From Deltaproteobacteria bacterium (lineage in GTDB: Bacteria; Desulfobacterota; GWC2-55-46): a DNA stretch of 64,000 bases. Below, one piece after another: positions 1-8,094 of the stretch. The first letter of the stretch is position 1. Each line of letters opens with the position of its first letter. Location of the stretch: positions 123,005 through 187,004 of the forward strand of contig JACOUO010000014.1 of NCBI GenBank assembly GCA_016177845.1, written 5' to 3'. A program made the position numbers and the translations under genes. Under the pieces are notes generated by a model that was not told the DNA's origin, ran no database searches, and was given only the letters and a program-made list of their open reading frames with translations.

Positions 1-1
1 T

Positions 2-1219
2 ATTGAAAGCCAAGGAAGAGGGAAATTTTGTTTAGGATTCTTCGGGGATCCAATGCAGAAAATTTATTCAAACGGCATTGGCGATATACCTATGGAAAAA
101 GGGTGGATAAGAATTGAAAAACCGGAAAACTTTCGATGCCCTGCTAGCGTCCTATCTGTGATTAACAATATACGAGCAGGTGGCGATGCCTTGGTTCAAG
201 TTTCTGGCAAGGCCGGGATCGATGGAACAGCAAGGATGTTTATAATCCCTGCTGACGAACATAGGAGTGAGCGCCTGCATGGTGTTAAGAAATGGTTGGC
301 TGAATCTAACAATGATCAACTCTGGATTTCTGATGATAAGGATGCTGATGTAAAAGTTTTGGTTACTCTTCATAGGGTAGCTGCTTCCCGTTTGGGTTTT
401 GCCGAGCTTTATGCCGCTTTTAATGATAATGACGCACCATCATCACTTAAAACAGGATTCATTGATGGAGGTAGTTGGGCGCTCACGCCGATTCTTTCTT
501 ACATTTTACCTTTATACGAATTAGCCAAAAAAAAGAAAGAATTCGAGATCGTTACTTTTCTTAGGAAAAATTCACCCCTACTTTCAGAAGAAAGCTTAAA
601 AAAAATTAAAGTCAGTAAAATTTTGACGGAACTCAGTAATGCTGTCACTAAGCTTGTTGAGCTTATAGATTCTGTTGATCATACTATAATTGAGGTGCTT
701 TTGCATGCGAGAGAGAGTCAAATATTTCTCTTCGAAGATCGCCTTAATGATTATTTGAATGCTTATGAGTCAGGTGTTTTGGCAAGCAAAGAAGGTTTGA
801 GTGATGAAATGTTTGGGTCATCTGATGCGATGATGGCGTTTTTTAAATGCCCAGCTTCTCAACTCATTGCATATAAAGTTTATATTATAAATGAATCTCC
901 ATTTGCGACACAGCAAGGCATTAAGGGAGCAGAATTTGCTCGAGTGCTTGCCGTCTTAGATGATGAAGAAGGACAACATATTATGTTTTCTTATAATAAA
1001 TTTTTTGGCATCGCTCCTCTTTCTCCTACGGATAGAGATAATTTAACTAATGGCAAGGAAACAGTGCTAGACCGAACAAGGCGATTATTTTATGTTATTT
1101 GTTCTCGTGCAACAAAAGACCTTGCAGTCGTACTGTATGCCGTTGATCCTGATTCTGTTTATCGACAAATTATTTCAGAAGGAATTTTTCCAGAAAAGGA
1201 TGTTTTTGTGTTAAAATGA
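2..1219 (+). CDS. UvrD/Rep-type helicase, C-terminal part (5' end outside window)
   Basis: Superfamily 1 DNA helicase (ATP-driven unwinding). The frame is open to the window edge. The residues before the first in-window ATG (position 53) contain FFGDPMQKIY, which matches helicase motif III (GDxxQxIY), so the ATG at 53 is internal and the true start lies left of the window. Further on, TQQGIKGAEFARV fits motif V and RRLFYVICSRA fits motif VI. The N-terminal Walker A and B motifs are missing only because of the window edge. About 405 residues are visible, so the full protein is probably near 600. Helicases of this kind often sit beside OLD-family nucleases in defence loci such as Gabija; whether that partner exists cannot be seen. 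Base composition is AT-rich, as in the other cargo of this island. Confidence 0.8.
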   Translation: MESQGRGKFCLGFFGDPMQKIYSNGIGDIPMEKGWIRIEKPENFRCPASVLSVINNIRAGGDALVQVSGKAGIDGTARMFIIPADEHRSERLHGVKKWLAESNNDQLWISDDKDADVKVLVTLHRVAASRLGFAELYAAFNDNDAPSSLKTGFIDGGSWALTPILSYILPLYELAKKKKEFEIVTFLRKNSPLLSEESLKKIKVSKILTELSNAVTKLVELIDSVDHTIIEVLLHARESQIFLFEDRLNDYLNAYESGVLASKEGLSDEMFGSSDAMMAFFKCPASQLIAYKVYIINESPFATQQGIKGAEFARVLAVLDDEEGQHIMFSYNKFFGIAPLSPTDRDNLTNGKETVLDRTRRLFYVICSRATKDLAVVLYAVDPDSVYRQIISEGIFPEKDVFVLK

Positions 1220-1247
1220 TAATACTCTAAAAAATAAATTTAAATTT

Positions 1248-1613
1248 ATGTCAAAAGAAAACAAGGGCTGGCCTAGAAATGAATCTACTGGACCCTTAGG
1301 CGGTTTTTCAACAGGTCCTGGAGGAGGGCTGTCCACAGGCCCTGGCGGAGGAGCTTCAACGGGTCCAGGAGGTGGCATGTCTACTGGCCCCGGTGGAGGG
1401 TTATCTACTGGTCCTGGAGGAGGTCTCTCTACAGGCCCAGGGGGTGGGCTTTCAACTGGACCTGGCGGAGGTTTGTCTACTGGCCCTGGTGGGGGCTTGT
1501 CAACCGGTCCAGGAGGCGGACTGTCCACAGGTCCTGGTGGTGGATTGTCTACTGGCCCCACACCTTACTACAGCAATATACCTCCAAGAGAGGTCTATCT
1601 GAAATATTTATAA
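1248..1613 (+). CDS. STGPGGG-repeat small protein, probably frameshifted at its C-terminus
   Basis: A 121-residue low-complexity protein. A short head (MSKENKGWPRNE) is followed by twelve STGP units, mostly the octad STGPGGGL, then a tail STGPTPYYSNIPPREVYLKYL. The function of such proteins is not known to me. It follows the helicase by 28 bases and has no clear ribosome binding site. The stop at 1611-1613 may be premature: another frame continues from the same place with KEYGYDWAYNILKKAW and stops at 1668, which reads as a natural amphipathic continuation of a short C-terminal domain. That suggests a frameshift near 1608 by mutation or sequencing error. The opposite strand also has an open frame (1211-1561), which is only a mirror of the repeat. 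Confidence 0.6.
   Translation: MSKENKGWPRNESTGPLGGFSTGPGGGLSTGPGGGASTGPGGGMSTGPGGGLSTGPGGGLSTGPGGGLSTGPGGGLSTGPGGGLSTGPGGGLSTGPGGGLSTGPTPYYSNIPPREVYLKYL
1283..1559 (+). repeat. 24-bp coding tandem repeat (STGPGGG octads)
   Basis: Eleven in-frame 24-base units plus a partial one encode STGPGGGx. Third codon positions differ between units (ggtcctggaggag, ggcccaggggtgg and so on), so the amino-acid repeat is held while the DNA diverges. This points to protein-level selection rather than a fresh slippage product. Confidence 0.85.
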
Positions 1614-1785
1614 AGAGTACGGATACGATTGGGCATATAATATTCTTAAAAAAGCGTGGCGGTTATAGAATGGGAGAGGGCGAGATTTTTTTTGGAGCCT
1701 TTCTCTTTAAAAAATGACATTTAAATCAAATTTTCCCTCCTTGCTCATCTTTTCCGAACAGGATACATTAAGAAAGTAAGAACGA

Positions 1786-3396
1786 TCACGCTTCGAGGTT
1801 GTTTTTTTCTGCCAGATTGTCATCGTTCAAATTGAAATCATCACAAGAAATAATTTCTTTTAGGCTCGGCAAAATATTTGTTGGTGCCGTTTTAAAATAT
1901 TCACAAATGGCCTCAAATAGTTTTTCAAGCATTTCAGTTCGAGGTCTGATTCGATACGGGCCACCGTTTTGATTTTTTTGAGCTTCAGCCACTGTTACGA
2001 ATGGATTTTTTAGCTGAAGTTCCACATTTTTTCCTTCAATATAGCGGTTCGAGGTCAGAATTTTCAGCAAATCCCGTTTTTGTTCGACAGTGCCCATTTT
2101 AAAGCTAACGTAAGCGCTCTTTGTGAGTTCGAGGAATTTTCTTACCTCGTCCGGCACGGAGCCAGTTACAGGTGTTTTCAGCCCGGCTATTTTGTCCTCC
2201 AATCCTTTTCTCTGCATCAACAGTTCTGTTTTTCTTTCTTCAAAGAGATCCCTTTCAAGCACTCCATCAATATAGGCATCCGTAATTCGTCGGAGCCTGT
2301 CATTGAGCTGGCTTTGATTTAGCTCGATAGAGGCGATAAGGTCCTTCTTATTTTTATTCCAATTCTGCTCAAATATTGCGAGCATTTCCATTAGACATTT
2401 GAGTGAAGTACTATCAATTTGCGTATATGACAACTCCTGAACGATGCTCTCTTCTACAATATCTTCTCGAATGCCTATTGTCGGACAGTCCTTTGTATGG
2501 CATCGATAATAAACATTACCTTTTTGCATCTCTCCTATAAGAGTATATTCACAATACTTGCAGGTGAGCATTCTTCTAAACAGAAAGTCGTGTTTTTGAA
2601 TCTTTGACACACCCTTGCCGCTTAGAATTCCTTGTACTTGGTCAAAGAGGGATTTGCTTATAAGCGGCACGTGCGCACCCTGAAAAATCTCGCCGGTTTT
2701 ATTCAGGCTAATTAAGCCGATATAAAAAGGGTTCTTTAGGAGCATAGCAAGTCCATTTTTTGAGACTTTGCCTCCGTGTCGATTTTTTAGTCCTAGTGCC
2801 TCCAACTCCTCTTTTAGAGAATCCAATGTATATTTTCCGCTCGCATATAATTCGAAAGCTTTTTTAATTAATGGCGCTTTTACAGGATCGGGTATTTTTG
2901 GCTTCGCTTTTCCGGCATCCAAATATCCTAAGGGAGCCGGTAAAGGGAAAAATCCCTGTTTTATGCGGCCATAAAATCCCTTTCTGGTCTCCTCACGAAG
3001 ATTTCTTATATAGTCGGCTGCCACGACAGCCTGGATATCAGCCGAAAGCCTTCCTCCTCTTGTGTGCAGGTCAAGGCTCTCGTTCGCGAAGTGTATTTCA
3101 ACCCCCTTATCAATAAGCTCTCCAAGATCTGCCCAGTCTTTTAGGTTTCTGGCGCTTCTGTCAATCTTATGTACGATAAGCCCGGCAGCCTCACCACGCT
3201 CCAATGAACGCATCAGATTGGTAAAAACAGGTCTTCCCCGCTTGGCTGCGGTTTCTTTTTCCTGAAACCATGCTGCAATATTCAACCCGTTTCGCCTGGC
3301 ATAGTTCTCAATGGCCGCATGTTGTTCTTGTAAAGAGACACCCTTTTCACCCTGCTTCAGGGTAGATACGCGGGTGTATCCAAAATAATGCTTCAT
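1786..3396 (-). CDS. Large serine recombinase (site-specific integrase)
   Basis: Cuts and rejoins DNA at attachment sites through a serine nucleophile; the probable integrase of this element. The N-terminal resolvase domain (about 1-150) starts YTRVSTLKQ with the catalytic serine at residue 11 and contains the IVHKIDRSARN segment. A recombinase domain follows (about 160-270; LGYLDAG, NPFYIGLI). Then comes a zinc-ribbon segment with Cys pairs (CKYC, CHTKDC) and a coiled-coil region. At 536 residues the length is normal for large serine integrases. A small gene lies just upstream on the same strand. The protein is complete with no sign of decay. The attachment site it uses cannot be told from one window. 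Confidence 0.9.
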   Translation of the reverse strand: MKHYFGYTRVSTLKQGEKGVSLQEQHAAIENYARRNGLNIAAWFQEKETAAKRGRPVFTNLMRSLERGEAAGLIVHKIDRSARNLKDWADLGELIDKGVEIHFANESLDLHTRGGRLSADIQAVVAADYIRNLREETRKGFYGRIKQGFFPLPAPLGYLDAGKAKPKIPDPVKAPLIKKAFELYASGKYTLDSLKEELEALGLKNRHGGKVSKNGLAMLLKNPFYIGLISLNKTGEIFQGAHVPLISKSLFDQVQGILSGKGVSKIQKHDFLFRRMLTCKYCEYTLIGEMQKGNVYYRCHTKDCPTIGIREDIVEESIVQELSYTQIDSTSLKCLMEMLAIFEQNWNKNKKDLIASIELNQSQLNDRLRRITDAYIDGVLERDLFEERKTELLMQRKGLEDKIAGLKTPVTGSVPDEVRKFLELTKSAYVSFKMGTVEQKRDLLKILTSNRYIEGKNVELQLKNPFVTVAEAQKNQNGGPYRIRPRTEMLEKLFEAICEYFKTAPTNILPSLKEIISCDDFNLNDDNLAEKNNLEA

Positions 3397-3464
3397 ATGG
3401 ATTTATTAAAGATGTGCTCGGTAAAAAACGGAGATTCTGAATGGTGTATATGAATCGTATGATT

Positions 3465-3641
3465 TCATTTCCGCCCTGTCAAATTTCGAAAATCACGCAA
3501 ATCATCCGGATTACTCCTGATTCGTTCGTAAATCTTCAGCACTAATTCAAAATAACTCGCAAGGTTCTCCTCAGCCTCCTTAAGCTCCTCAGCTGTCCAT
3601 TCTGAGTGGTTTTCTTTGATTTTGTAATTTTGGTCCTTCAT
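3465..3641 (-). CDS. Small hypothetical protein upstream of the serine recombinase
   Basis: A 58-residue frame beginning MKDQNYKIKENHSEW and ending DDLRDFRNLTGRK, strongly charged and predicted helical (TAEELKEAEENLASYFELV). It lies 68 bases upstream of the recombinase on the same strand, so the two may share a transcript. The ribosome binding site is weak. The composition looks like a real small helical protein rather than noise. It might be a recombinase partner such as a directionality factor, but nothing in the sequence proves this. Confidence 0.45.
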   Translation of the reverse strand: MKDQNYKIKENHSEWTAEELKEAEENLASYFELVLKIYERIRSNPDDLRDFRNLTGRK

Positions 3642-3666
3642 AGGCCCATCATAGTTGGTGGGCCTA
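3641..3666. promoter_or_regulatory. Inverted repeat between divergent genes
   Basis: An 8-bp perfect inverted repeat (TAGGCCCA / TGGGCCTA) with a 10-base spacer, overlapping the start of the 58-residue gene and lying upstream of the + strand gene at 3781. Its place between divergent genes suits an operator. Confidence 0.35.
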
Positions 3667-3780
3667 AATATTGAAGGAAGGTCTTCTTGCCTTAACAGGC
3701 ATATCGAGATTCCGCTTCAAAATCAGTTTAAAATCCTATATAGTAGCCGGAAGCAAAAAGCTAATTTTAAGGAGGCGGTG

Positions 3781-4794
3781 ATGAGACCTTTGAAATCCGT
3801 TCTGGTAGTACTTTGCTCTGTTCTTATTCTTCTCATCTCCCTTAATGATGCTACTGCCAAGGACAATGTGAACAAGGCGAAAGAGTTCATGCAAGCGAAT
3901 ATGTATCCTGCCGCAATAGCTCTCCTTGAAAAAGAGGTATTCGGCATAGATGGAGACCTTAGTAAGGGCAATCCTCGTAATTACGAGGCACAGTATCTCC
4001 TCGGTCTCTGTTATGTGCGCATAGGCAAGCTGAACTCAGCGGATGAAAGGTTTGCAAGCGCTATTCAGTTAAAGAGCGACTATGGCCGCAAAATAAGCAA
4101 GGATCTGAAAAATATCGGCATAGATGCCATTAAGCAGGGGCAGCTAAAGACTGCTCTTTCAATTTTCGATAGGGCCTTGTTCTACGAGCCTGCGATTATA
4201 GGCGAAACGGTCCGTGAGCTTATCGCTCTTGGTAACGGATATATCGGCGGTGAAAGGAGTGCCAGAGCGGATATCGCCTTTGAAGCATCTGTCTCTATTA
4301 ATTCTGATTCCGAAAGTGAAGCGTGCGCCAAGCAATACGCGGCCGGATTGGAAGCTGACGACAAGACAGCGATTACCATTCTTCCTTTCAAGTCATATTG
4401 TCCGTCTTTCAACAGGATGGCTGGCGAGAAGCTCGTTTTCATAGCCAGAAAGAATGCTATGGCTGGCAATGATTCGGAAAAAGTAAAATATAAGAAGTTT
4501 GCAGTTCAGTATCTTGGCGAAAGTGCTGTTAACGATCTTTTACCCGAGGTGGTTGTCCATGATCCGGGCGAATACATTTTTGAGCTCAAGGCCGGGGAGA
4601 TGACACCGTACTGGATTGACTTTCCGGATGGAGTAAGAGGAGGGTATCAGATTTACTATAGACAGGGATCTGATTTCCTGCGACTTTATGAGAACGGAAA
4701 AGAAGTCGAAATGGATACGCCCTATTTTGGCAAATCCGAGAAATTCAAGATAAAAGCCATAAACGATGTATATGTAAAAATGGTGGTTCAATAA
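3781..4794 (+). CDS. Exported TPR-like protein with a shared C-terminal beta domain (paralogue A)
   Basis: The start at 3781 is chosen because AAGGAGG lies just before it and it gives a clean signal peptide (MRPLKSVLVVLCSVLILLIS, cleavage near ATAKD). A longer frame back to 3655 has neither. The mature part has TPR-like helical pairs (NPRNYEAQYLLGLCYVRIGK; GQLKTALSIFDRALF) and a C-terminal domain of about 75 residues beginning GEYIFELKAGEMTPYWIDFP. The same C-terminal domain occurs in the genes at 15599 and 16262, so the three are paralogues within one element. Likely periplasmic or surface located. The function is not recognised; an envelope or conjugation-related role would be a guess. Confidence 0.7.
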   Translation: MRPLKSVLVVLCSVLILLISLNDATAKDNVNKAKEFMQANMYPAAIALLEKEVFGIDGDLSKGNPRNYEAQYLLGLCYVRIGKLNSADERFASAIQLKSDYGRKISKDLKNIGIDAIKQGQLKTALSIFDRALFYEPAIIGETVRELIALGNGYIGGERSARADIAFEASVSINSDSESEACAKQYAAGLEADDKTAITILPFKSYCPSFNRMAGEKLVFIARKNAMAGNDSEKVKYKKFAVQYLGESAVNDLLPEVVVHDPGEYIFELKAGEMTPYWIDFPDGVRGGYQIYYRQGSDFLRLYENGKEVEMDTPYFGKSEKFKIKAINDVYVKMVVQ

Positions 4795-4811
4795 ATCGCT
4801 TCTGTGATTTT

Positions 4812-4845
4812 AGAAAAGGGAATAGCTAAGGCTATTCCCTTTTCT
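4812..4845 (+). terminator. Rho-independent terminator
   Basis: A 15-bp perfect stem (AGAAAAGGGAATAGC with its complement) and a TAAG loop, just after the stop at 4794. The T-rich right arm can serve as the U tract. A shorter GGAATAGC/GCTATTCC hairpin recurs near 23180. Confidence 0.75.
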
Positions 4846-4998
4846 AATTCGGTCGAATTCTGCCAACCTTAGCCATAAGTCATCACTTCTTTAGAATTCT
4901 TCTATACACTCTTTATCTTTTCTTTATCTCCAGTACGCTATCATAGGATATTTTGGGGATTGTTTTTTTGTTCCCAAAAGCATATCTAATCAATCCAG

Positions 4999-5022
4999 AA
5001 AATTGCCTGAAAAGGCAATTTT
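4999..5022. promoter_or_regulatory. TTGCCT/AGGCAA inverted repeat upstream of the Xre gene
   Basis: A 10-bp inverted repeat with loop GAAA, followed by TTTCCCTCCTTAGCTCGATT. A similar TTGCCT-AGGCAA hairpin and similar downstream bases occur at 12371, upstream of the DUF932 gene. A GGCAA-AA-TTGCC version is near 10978. It may be a shared operator of the element; a terminator is the alternative. Confidence 0.4.
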
Positions 5023-5081
5023 TCCCTCCTTAGCTCGATTCCTGTCTTGGGCTATTCTTTGTCGTATAGAAACTGGATAAT

Positions 5082-5336
5082 ATGAAACACATTTCGAACA
5101 GCCTGAGGAAGTACAGAAGAGTACGAGGGCTCAAGCAAAAGGAAGTCGCGGAGATACTTGGCCTTCAGAGCGCAAGCATTATTTCGCGCTGGGAAAAGGG
5201 GCAGTCCATGCCCAATACTATTAATGCCTTCAAATTGGCCCTGATATACAGGACTATGGTGGACGCCTTGTTTATAGACCTTTCGAGAGCGCTAAAAGAA
5301 GATCTCCATCGCAAGGAGGAGGCTATTAGAAAATAA
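5082..5336 (+). CDS. Xre/Cro-CI family HTH regulator
   Basis: An 84-residue DNA-binding protein. The helix-turn-helix spans about residues 10-60 (LRKYRRVRGLKQKEVAEILG, then SIISRWEKGQSMP). It is followed by a short helical tail. Single-domain size is typical of element control regulators. It starts a short run with the genes at 5347 and 6047 and may repress that run through the inverted repeats upstream; the operator role is inference. Confidence 0.85.
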   Translation: MKHISNSLRKYRRVRGLKQKEVAEILGLQSASIISRWEKGQSMPNTINAFKLALIYRTMVDALFIDLSRALKEDLHRKEEAIRK

Positions 5337-5346
5337 TTCAATCTAT

Positions 5347-6084
5347 ATGCAAAATCAAAAACAATGGTGGACGCCTGTCCGGAATGGGCTGGTAATGGAC
5401 CACGAAGCCCGGCATTATCGAAGAATCAGGAACGCTGTCTGGCTTTATATCTATTTTCTCCTGAATGCGGACAGAAAAACCGGCGCTCTTTCAAGAAAGC
5501 TCAGGACCATATCCGGCGATATGGGGATTTCCAAAAATATGATCATGCGGTGGCTGAATATTCTCAGGACGGAGGGATATATTGCCACAAAGAGCAATGG
5601 GAGATGCCTGATTATAAAAATAGCGAAATGGAGGAGCGCCGAAGCTTTAAAGGAAGCAATTCAGAAACATCAAAGTCAGAATTTCAGTGAGTTGAAAAAT
5701 GTAAATTCACCAGAGCCTTTTTTACCCAAAATTTCTTCTTATCTTAGCCGTAAAAGAGAAGGCTCATTTGAGCCTATCGATATAACGATAAAAAGAAATA
5801 TATTAAAAAGCGATATCGATTTTAAAAGTTTTGATTCAGATTTTAAGCCCCGAACTCAAAAAGAGCTTCTGGCAATGGATTTAGCCGAGGCTCTAAATGA
5901 TCATAAGAACCTGCCCTTATATGTTTCCTACTGCAAAAGATACCCTGAACAGCTTTTAAGAAGAGTCTTGGGCGAAGTGAAGGAATTGCCGCGTGAAAAG
6001 ATTAAAAAAAGCAGAGGTGCGCTATTTAATTATTTAGTTCAAAAGTATGCAAACAAAAAAGACAATCAAAATCCTGGCCATTAA
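5347..6084 (+). CDS. Winged-helix DNA-binding protein (replication or regulation type)
   Basis: A 245-residue protein. The N-terminal half has a winged-helix layout (LRTISGDMGISKNMIMRWLN, then LRTEGYIATKSNGRCLIIKI), like phage and plasmid replication or DnaD-type proteins. A linker follows, then a C-terminal helical region (SRGALFNYLVQKYANKK). The start at 5347 lies ten bases after the Xre stop without a strong ribosome binding site, so coupling is likely. A replication-initiation or element-control role is a guess based on fold and context. Confidence 0.6.
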   Translation: MQNQKQWWTPVRNGLVMDHEARHYRRIRNAVWLYIYFLLNADRKTGALSRKLRTISGDMGISKNMIMRWLNILRTEGYIATKSNGRCLIIKIAKWRSAEALKEAIQKHQSQNFSELKNVNSPEPFLPKISSYLSRKREGSFEPIDITIKRNILKSDIDFKSFDSDFKPRTQKELLAMDLAEALNDHKNLPLYVSYCKRYPEQLLRRVLGEVKELPREKIKKSRGALFNYLVQKYANKKDNQNPGH

Positions 6085-6562
6085 CCCCGGAACAAGATAC
6101 ATAGGCTTTGCCGTCTTCTACGGTCCAGAGCTGCGGGACTGGGGGACAAAGGTTGTGAAGGGAAAGTGGTCTGCTAAAAAGAAAGAAAAACTTAAAAACA
6201 TAGTTCAATCCCTAATAGACCAGCACCAGCCTGATGCAATAGCTCTAAAAAAGCTCCATTCTTCCCGAAGCTCCAGACAGCTCGATTCCTTCATCAGTGC
6301 AATTAAGGTGATTGCAGGGAAAAGGGGACTGCCAGGCTATGAGTACCCTATTAAGTACATCGAGGCTTATTATTCACCAAGCGAGCAACTCAATAAAAGG
6401 AAGCTGGCCGAATTATTAGCCCAGAACCACCCGGACCTTTATTATGAGCTTAATAGTGAGGGATCGAGTAATAACCGATATTATTTCTGGATGTTTGAGG
6501 CTATTGCCCTTGGCACGATATGTTTACATCAAGTTAATCAAATGAGCCATTCTCAAATATAA
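6047..6562 (+). CDS. RuvC-like RNase H-fold protein with altered catalytic positions
   Basis: A 171-residue protein whose start resembles Holliday-junction resolvase RuvC: ILAINPGTRYIGFAVF against the family's I-D-PG-x4-G. The usual first catalytic Asp is Asn here. The segment where RuvC carries a catalytic Glu reads PDAIALKKL, and the C-terminal acidic helix is FEAIALGTI. The fold seems kept, but activity is doubtful unless other acids substitute. The gene overlaps its upstream neighbour by 38 bases. A junction-binding or resolvase-like role for the element is possible. Confidence 0.5.
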   Translation: MQTKKTIKILAINPGTRYIGFAVFYGPELRDWGTKVVKGKWSAKKKEKLKNIVQSLIDQHQPDAIALKKLHSSRSSRQLDSFISAIKVIAGKRGLPGYEYPIKYIEAYYSPSEQLNKRKLAELLAQNHPDLYYELNSEGSSNNRYYFWMFEAIALGTICLHQVNQMSHSQI

Positions 6563-6642
6563 AATTAGTTTCGATATAACCAAACTTAGTGGAATTTGAA
6601 TATTTATGAATTCCAAAACTACTTTGACGGATACCATCATTA

Positions 6643-6671
6643 TTGACAAATGTTTAAAAATTTATTACAAA
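6643..6671 (+). promoter_or_regulatory. Sigma70-like promoter for the DUF3830-V4R-SDR-aldolase operon
   Basis: TTGACA at 6643, a 17-base spacer and TACAAA at 6666, 65 bases upstream of the ATG at 6736. The -35 is perfect and the -10 imperfect. Confidence 0.5.
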
Positions 6672-6735
6672 TATCAAAAGGAATGATGACGCTCATTACG
6701 AGAGCATCTCCCAATAAAACAGAAAGGAGAAAAAT

Positions 6736-7152
6736 ATGCAAAAAATCATAATAACATTACCAGAATTAAACATCTCAGCAGAAGCAGTCCTACACAAAAA
6801 TATAGCTCCTAAAACTGTTGAAGCATTTTCATCCATATTGCCAATCGAAGGGAAAGCATTACATGCACGCTGGTGTGGAAATGAGATATGGCTCCCACTC
6901 CCCAATCTAAAGCTTGAATCACGCGAAAATCAAACAATTCTACCATCACCTGGTGAGATCTTATTAGTTGACCATGGTGGCACATGGGATTTGGCAATCT
7001 TTTATGGCAAGGGATGGTTGTTTAGTCCTACGGGTTTCCTACCATCTAATCATTTTGCGACAATCGAATATAATCAGTTATCTGAATTTGCCAAAGCTGC
7101 TAACCAATTGCTTATTCAGGGTTCAAAAAAAATAACTTTAGCTTCTATTTAA
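6736..7152 (+). CDS. DUF3830 (cyclophilin-like fold) protein
   Basis: A 138-residue protein with the pattern of DUF3830: AEAVLHKNIAPKTVEAF, then LPIEGKALHARWCGNEIW, then PSPGEILLVDHGG. These proteins adopt a cyclophilin-like barrel; their biochemical role is unknown to me. A good ribosome binding site (AAAGGAG) precedes the ATG. It is the first gene of an AT-rich four-gene operon, and its stop directly abuts the next start. It may bind a small molecule or act as an accessory to the enzymes downstream; that is inference. Confidence 0.6.
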   Translation: MQKIIITLPELNISAEAVLHKNIAPKTVEAFSSILPIEGKALHARWCGNEIWLPLPNLKLESRENQTILPSPGEILLVDHGGTWDLAIFYGKGWLFSPTGFLPSNHFATIEYNQLSEFAKAANQLLIQGSKKITLASI

Positions 7153-8070
7153 ATGTCTAGCAATCCCTTCAAAAACATCGTAGAAGCGTTAAGATATATT
7201 GCTCCAATAATTACGCTTATTACAATCGTCTTGCCGTTTTTTTTAGGCAAGGATGCGGCAAGCATTTATTATTTGGAAATAGCAACAATTGTCTTTGCGA
7301 TTATTACTGCCATAGTACTTTGGCCGCTACTAAAAAGAATAATCATTCGAGTTACCAAATCTATCGTCAATTTTTTTATAAACAATTTAAGACAGGATAT
7401 AAAGAATTTCATTGTGCAAATAATAAACGATGCTGAACCAGAAATTCAAAAAATCATATCACGTCTACGGCCACAAAATATGCTCAATTATGAACTTTCT
7501 GGTGCCATTCTAAAAAAAGAGGGATATAGGCATATTGCAACACGCGTAGAAACCATACAACTTATTTTTGAAGAAACGCTGCTTAGATCAGATGCTACTT
7601 TCTTAAAAGAAATGGGCCGTAAGATCGGTATGAATTTTGTACAAAAAACATGGCCAGATATGAGTGATTTCATGATTAAAAAAAGATATGGAAGTGAAAA
7701 GATGCCAGAGTATAAAAATACAGAAATGGATATGCTAAATAGGATTAATTTATGGGCTGATATGGAGGTTACCGCTGGATGGGGAAAATTTGAGCCTGAG
7801 TTGAAATTTGTAAATGGTGAACTTTTTGGTGTCATTAAAATACATGAATGTTTTTTAGCTGTTGGAAGAAATAATAAAGATGCATGTCTATGCACTTTCC
7901 TTGAAGGATATTTGGAATCAATGCTATCGGGCTTAGCCAATCGGCATATTAAAATTTTCGAAACGCATTGTGGGCGCGATGCTGGCGTAGATAAAATCTG
8001 CTTTTTTCGAGTGGAATCGGAGCTCAAAAAACATCTAAATCAAAAAGAGGCACCTGGATTTCCTATATAA
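7153..8070 (+). CDS. Membrane-anchored V4R-like domain protein
   Basis: A 305-residue protein. Two N-terminal membrane helices (about 12-30 and 40-60) are followed by an amphipathic linker and a C-terminal domain of about 180 residues. The end of that domain (CTFLEGYLESMLSGL, then IFETHCGRDAGVDKICFFRV) resembles the V4R (4-vinyl-reductase/XylR-N type) small-molecule-binding domain, with its Glu-x-x-Cys and closing Cys. V4R domains bind hydrophobic ligands and serve in sensing or synthesis. The start codon touches the upstream stop. The probable role is a membrane-side ligand sensor or carrier for the product of the two enzymes that follow. Confidence 0.5.
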   Translation: MSSNPFKNIVEALRYIAPIITLITIVLPFFLGKDAASIYYLEIATIVFAIITAIVLWPLLKRIIIRVTKSIVNFFINNLRQDIKNFIVQIINDAEPEIQKIISRLRPQNMLNYELSGAILKKEGYRHIATRVETIQLIFEETLLRSDATFLKEMGRKIGMNFVQKTWPDMSDFMIKKRYGSEKMPEYKNTEMDMLNRINLWADMEVTAGWGKFEPELKFVNGELFGVIKIHECFLAVGRNNKDACLCTFLEGYLESMLSGLANRHIKIFETHCGRDAGVDKICFFRVESELKKHLNQKEAPGFPI

Positions 8071-8094
8071 AGCCTCCATTGGGGTGAAAATCAA

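Noticed and set aside
1283..1559. Tandem 24-bp units as a CRISPR-like array
   Set aside because: Units are contiguous with no spacers and encode an octapeptide in frame.
1211..1561. Minus-strand open frame of Pro/Gly repeats
   Set aside because: It is the mirror of the STGPGGG coding repeat; no ribosome binding site, and the plus frame has the recognisable head and tail.
7488..8027. 179-residue minus-strand open frame
   Set aside because: Shadow of the V4R-like membrane protein gene, whose frame is coupled to its neighbours.
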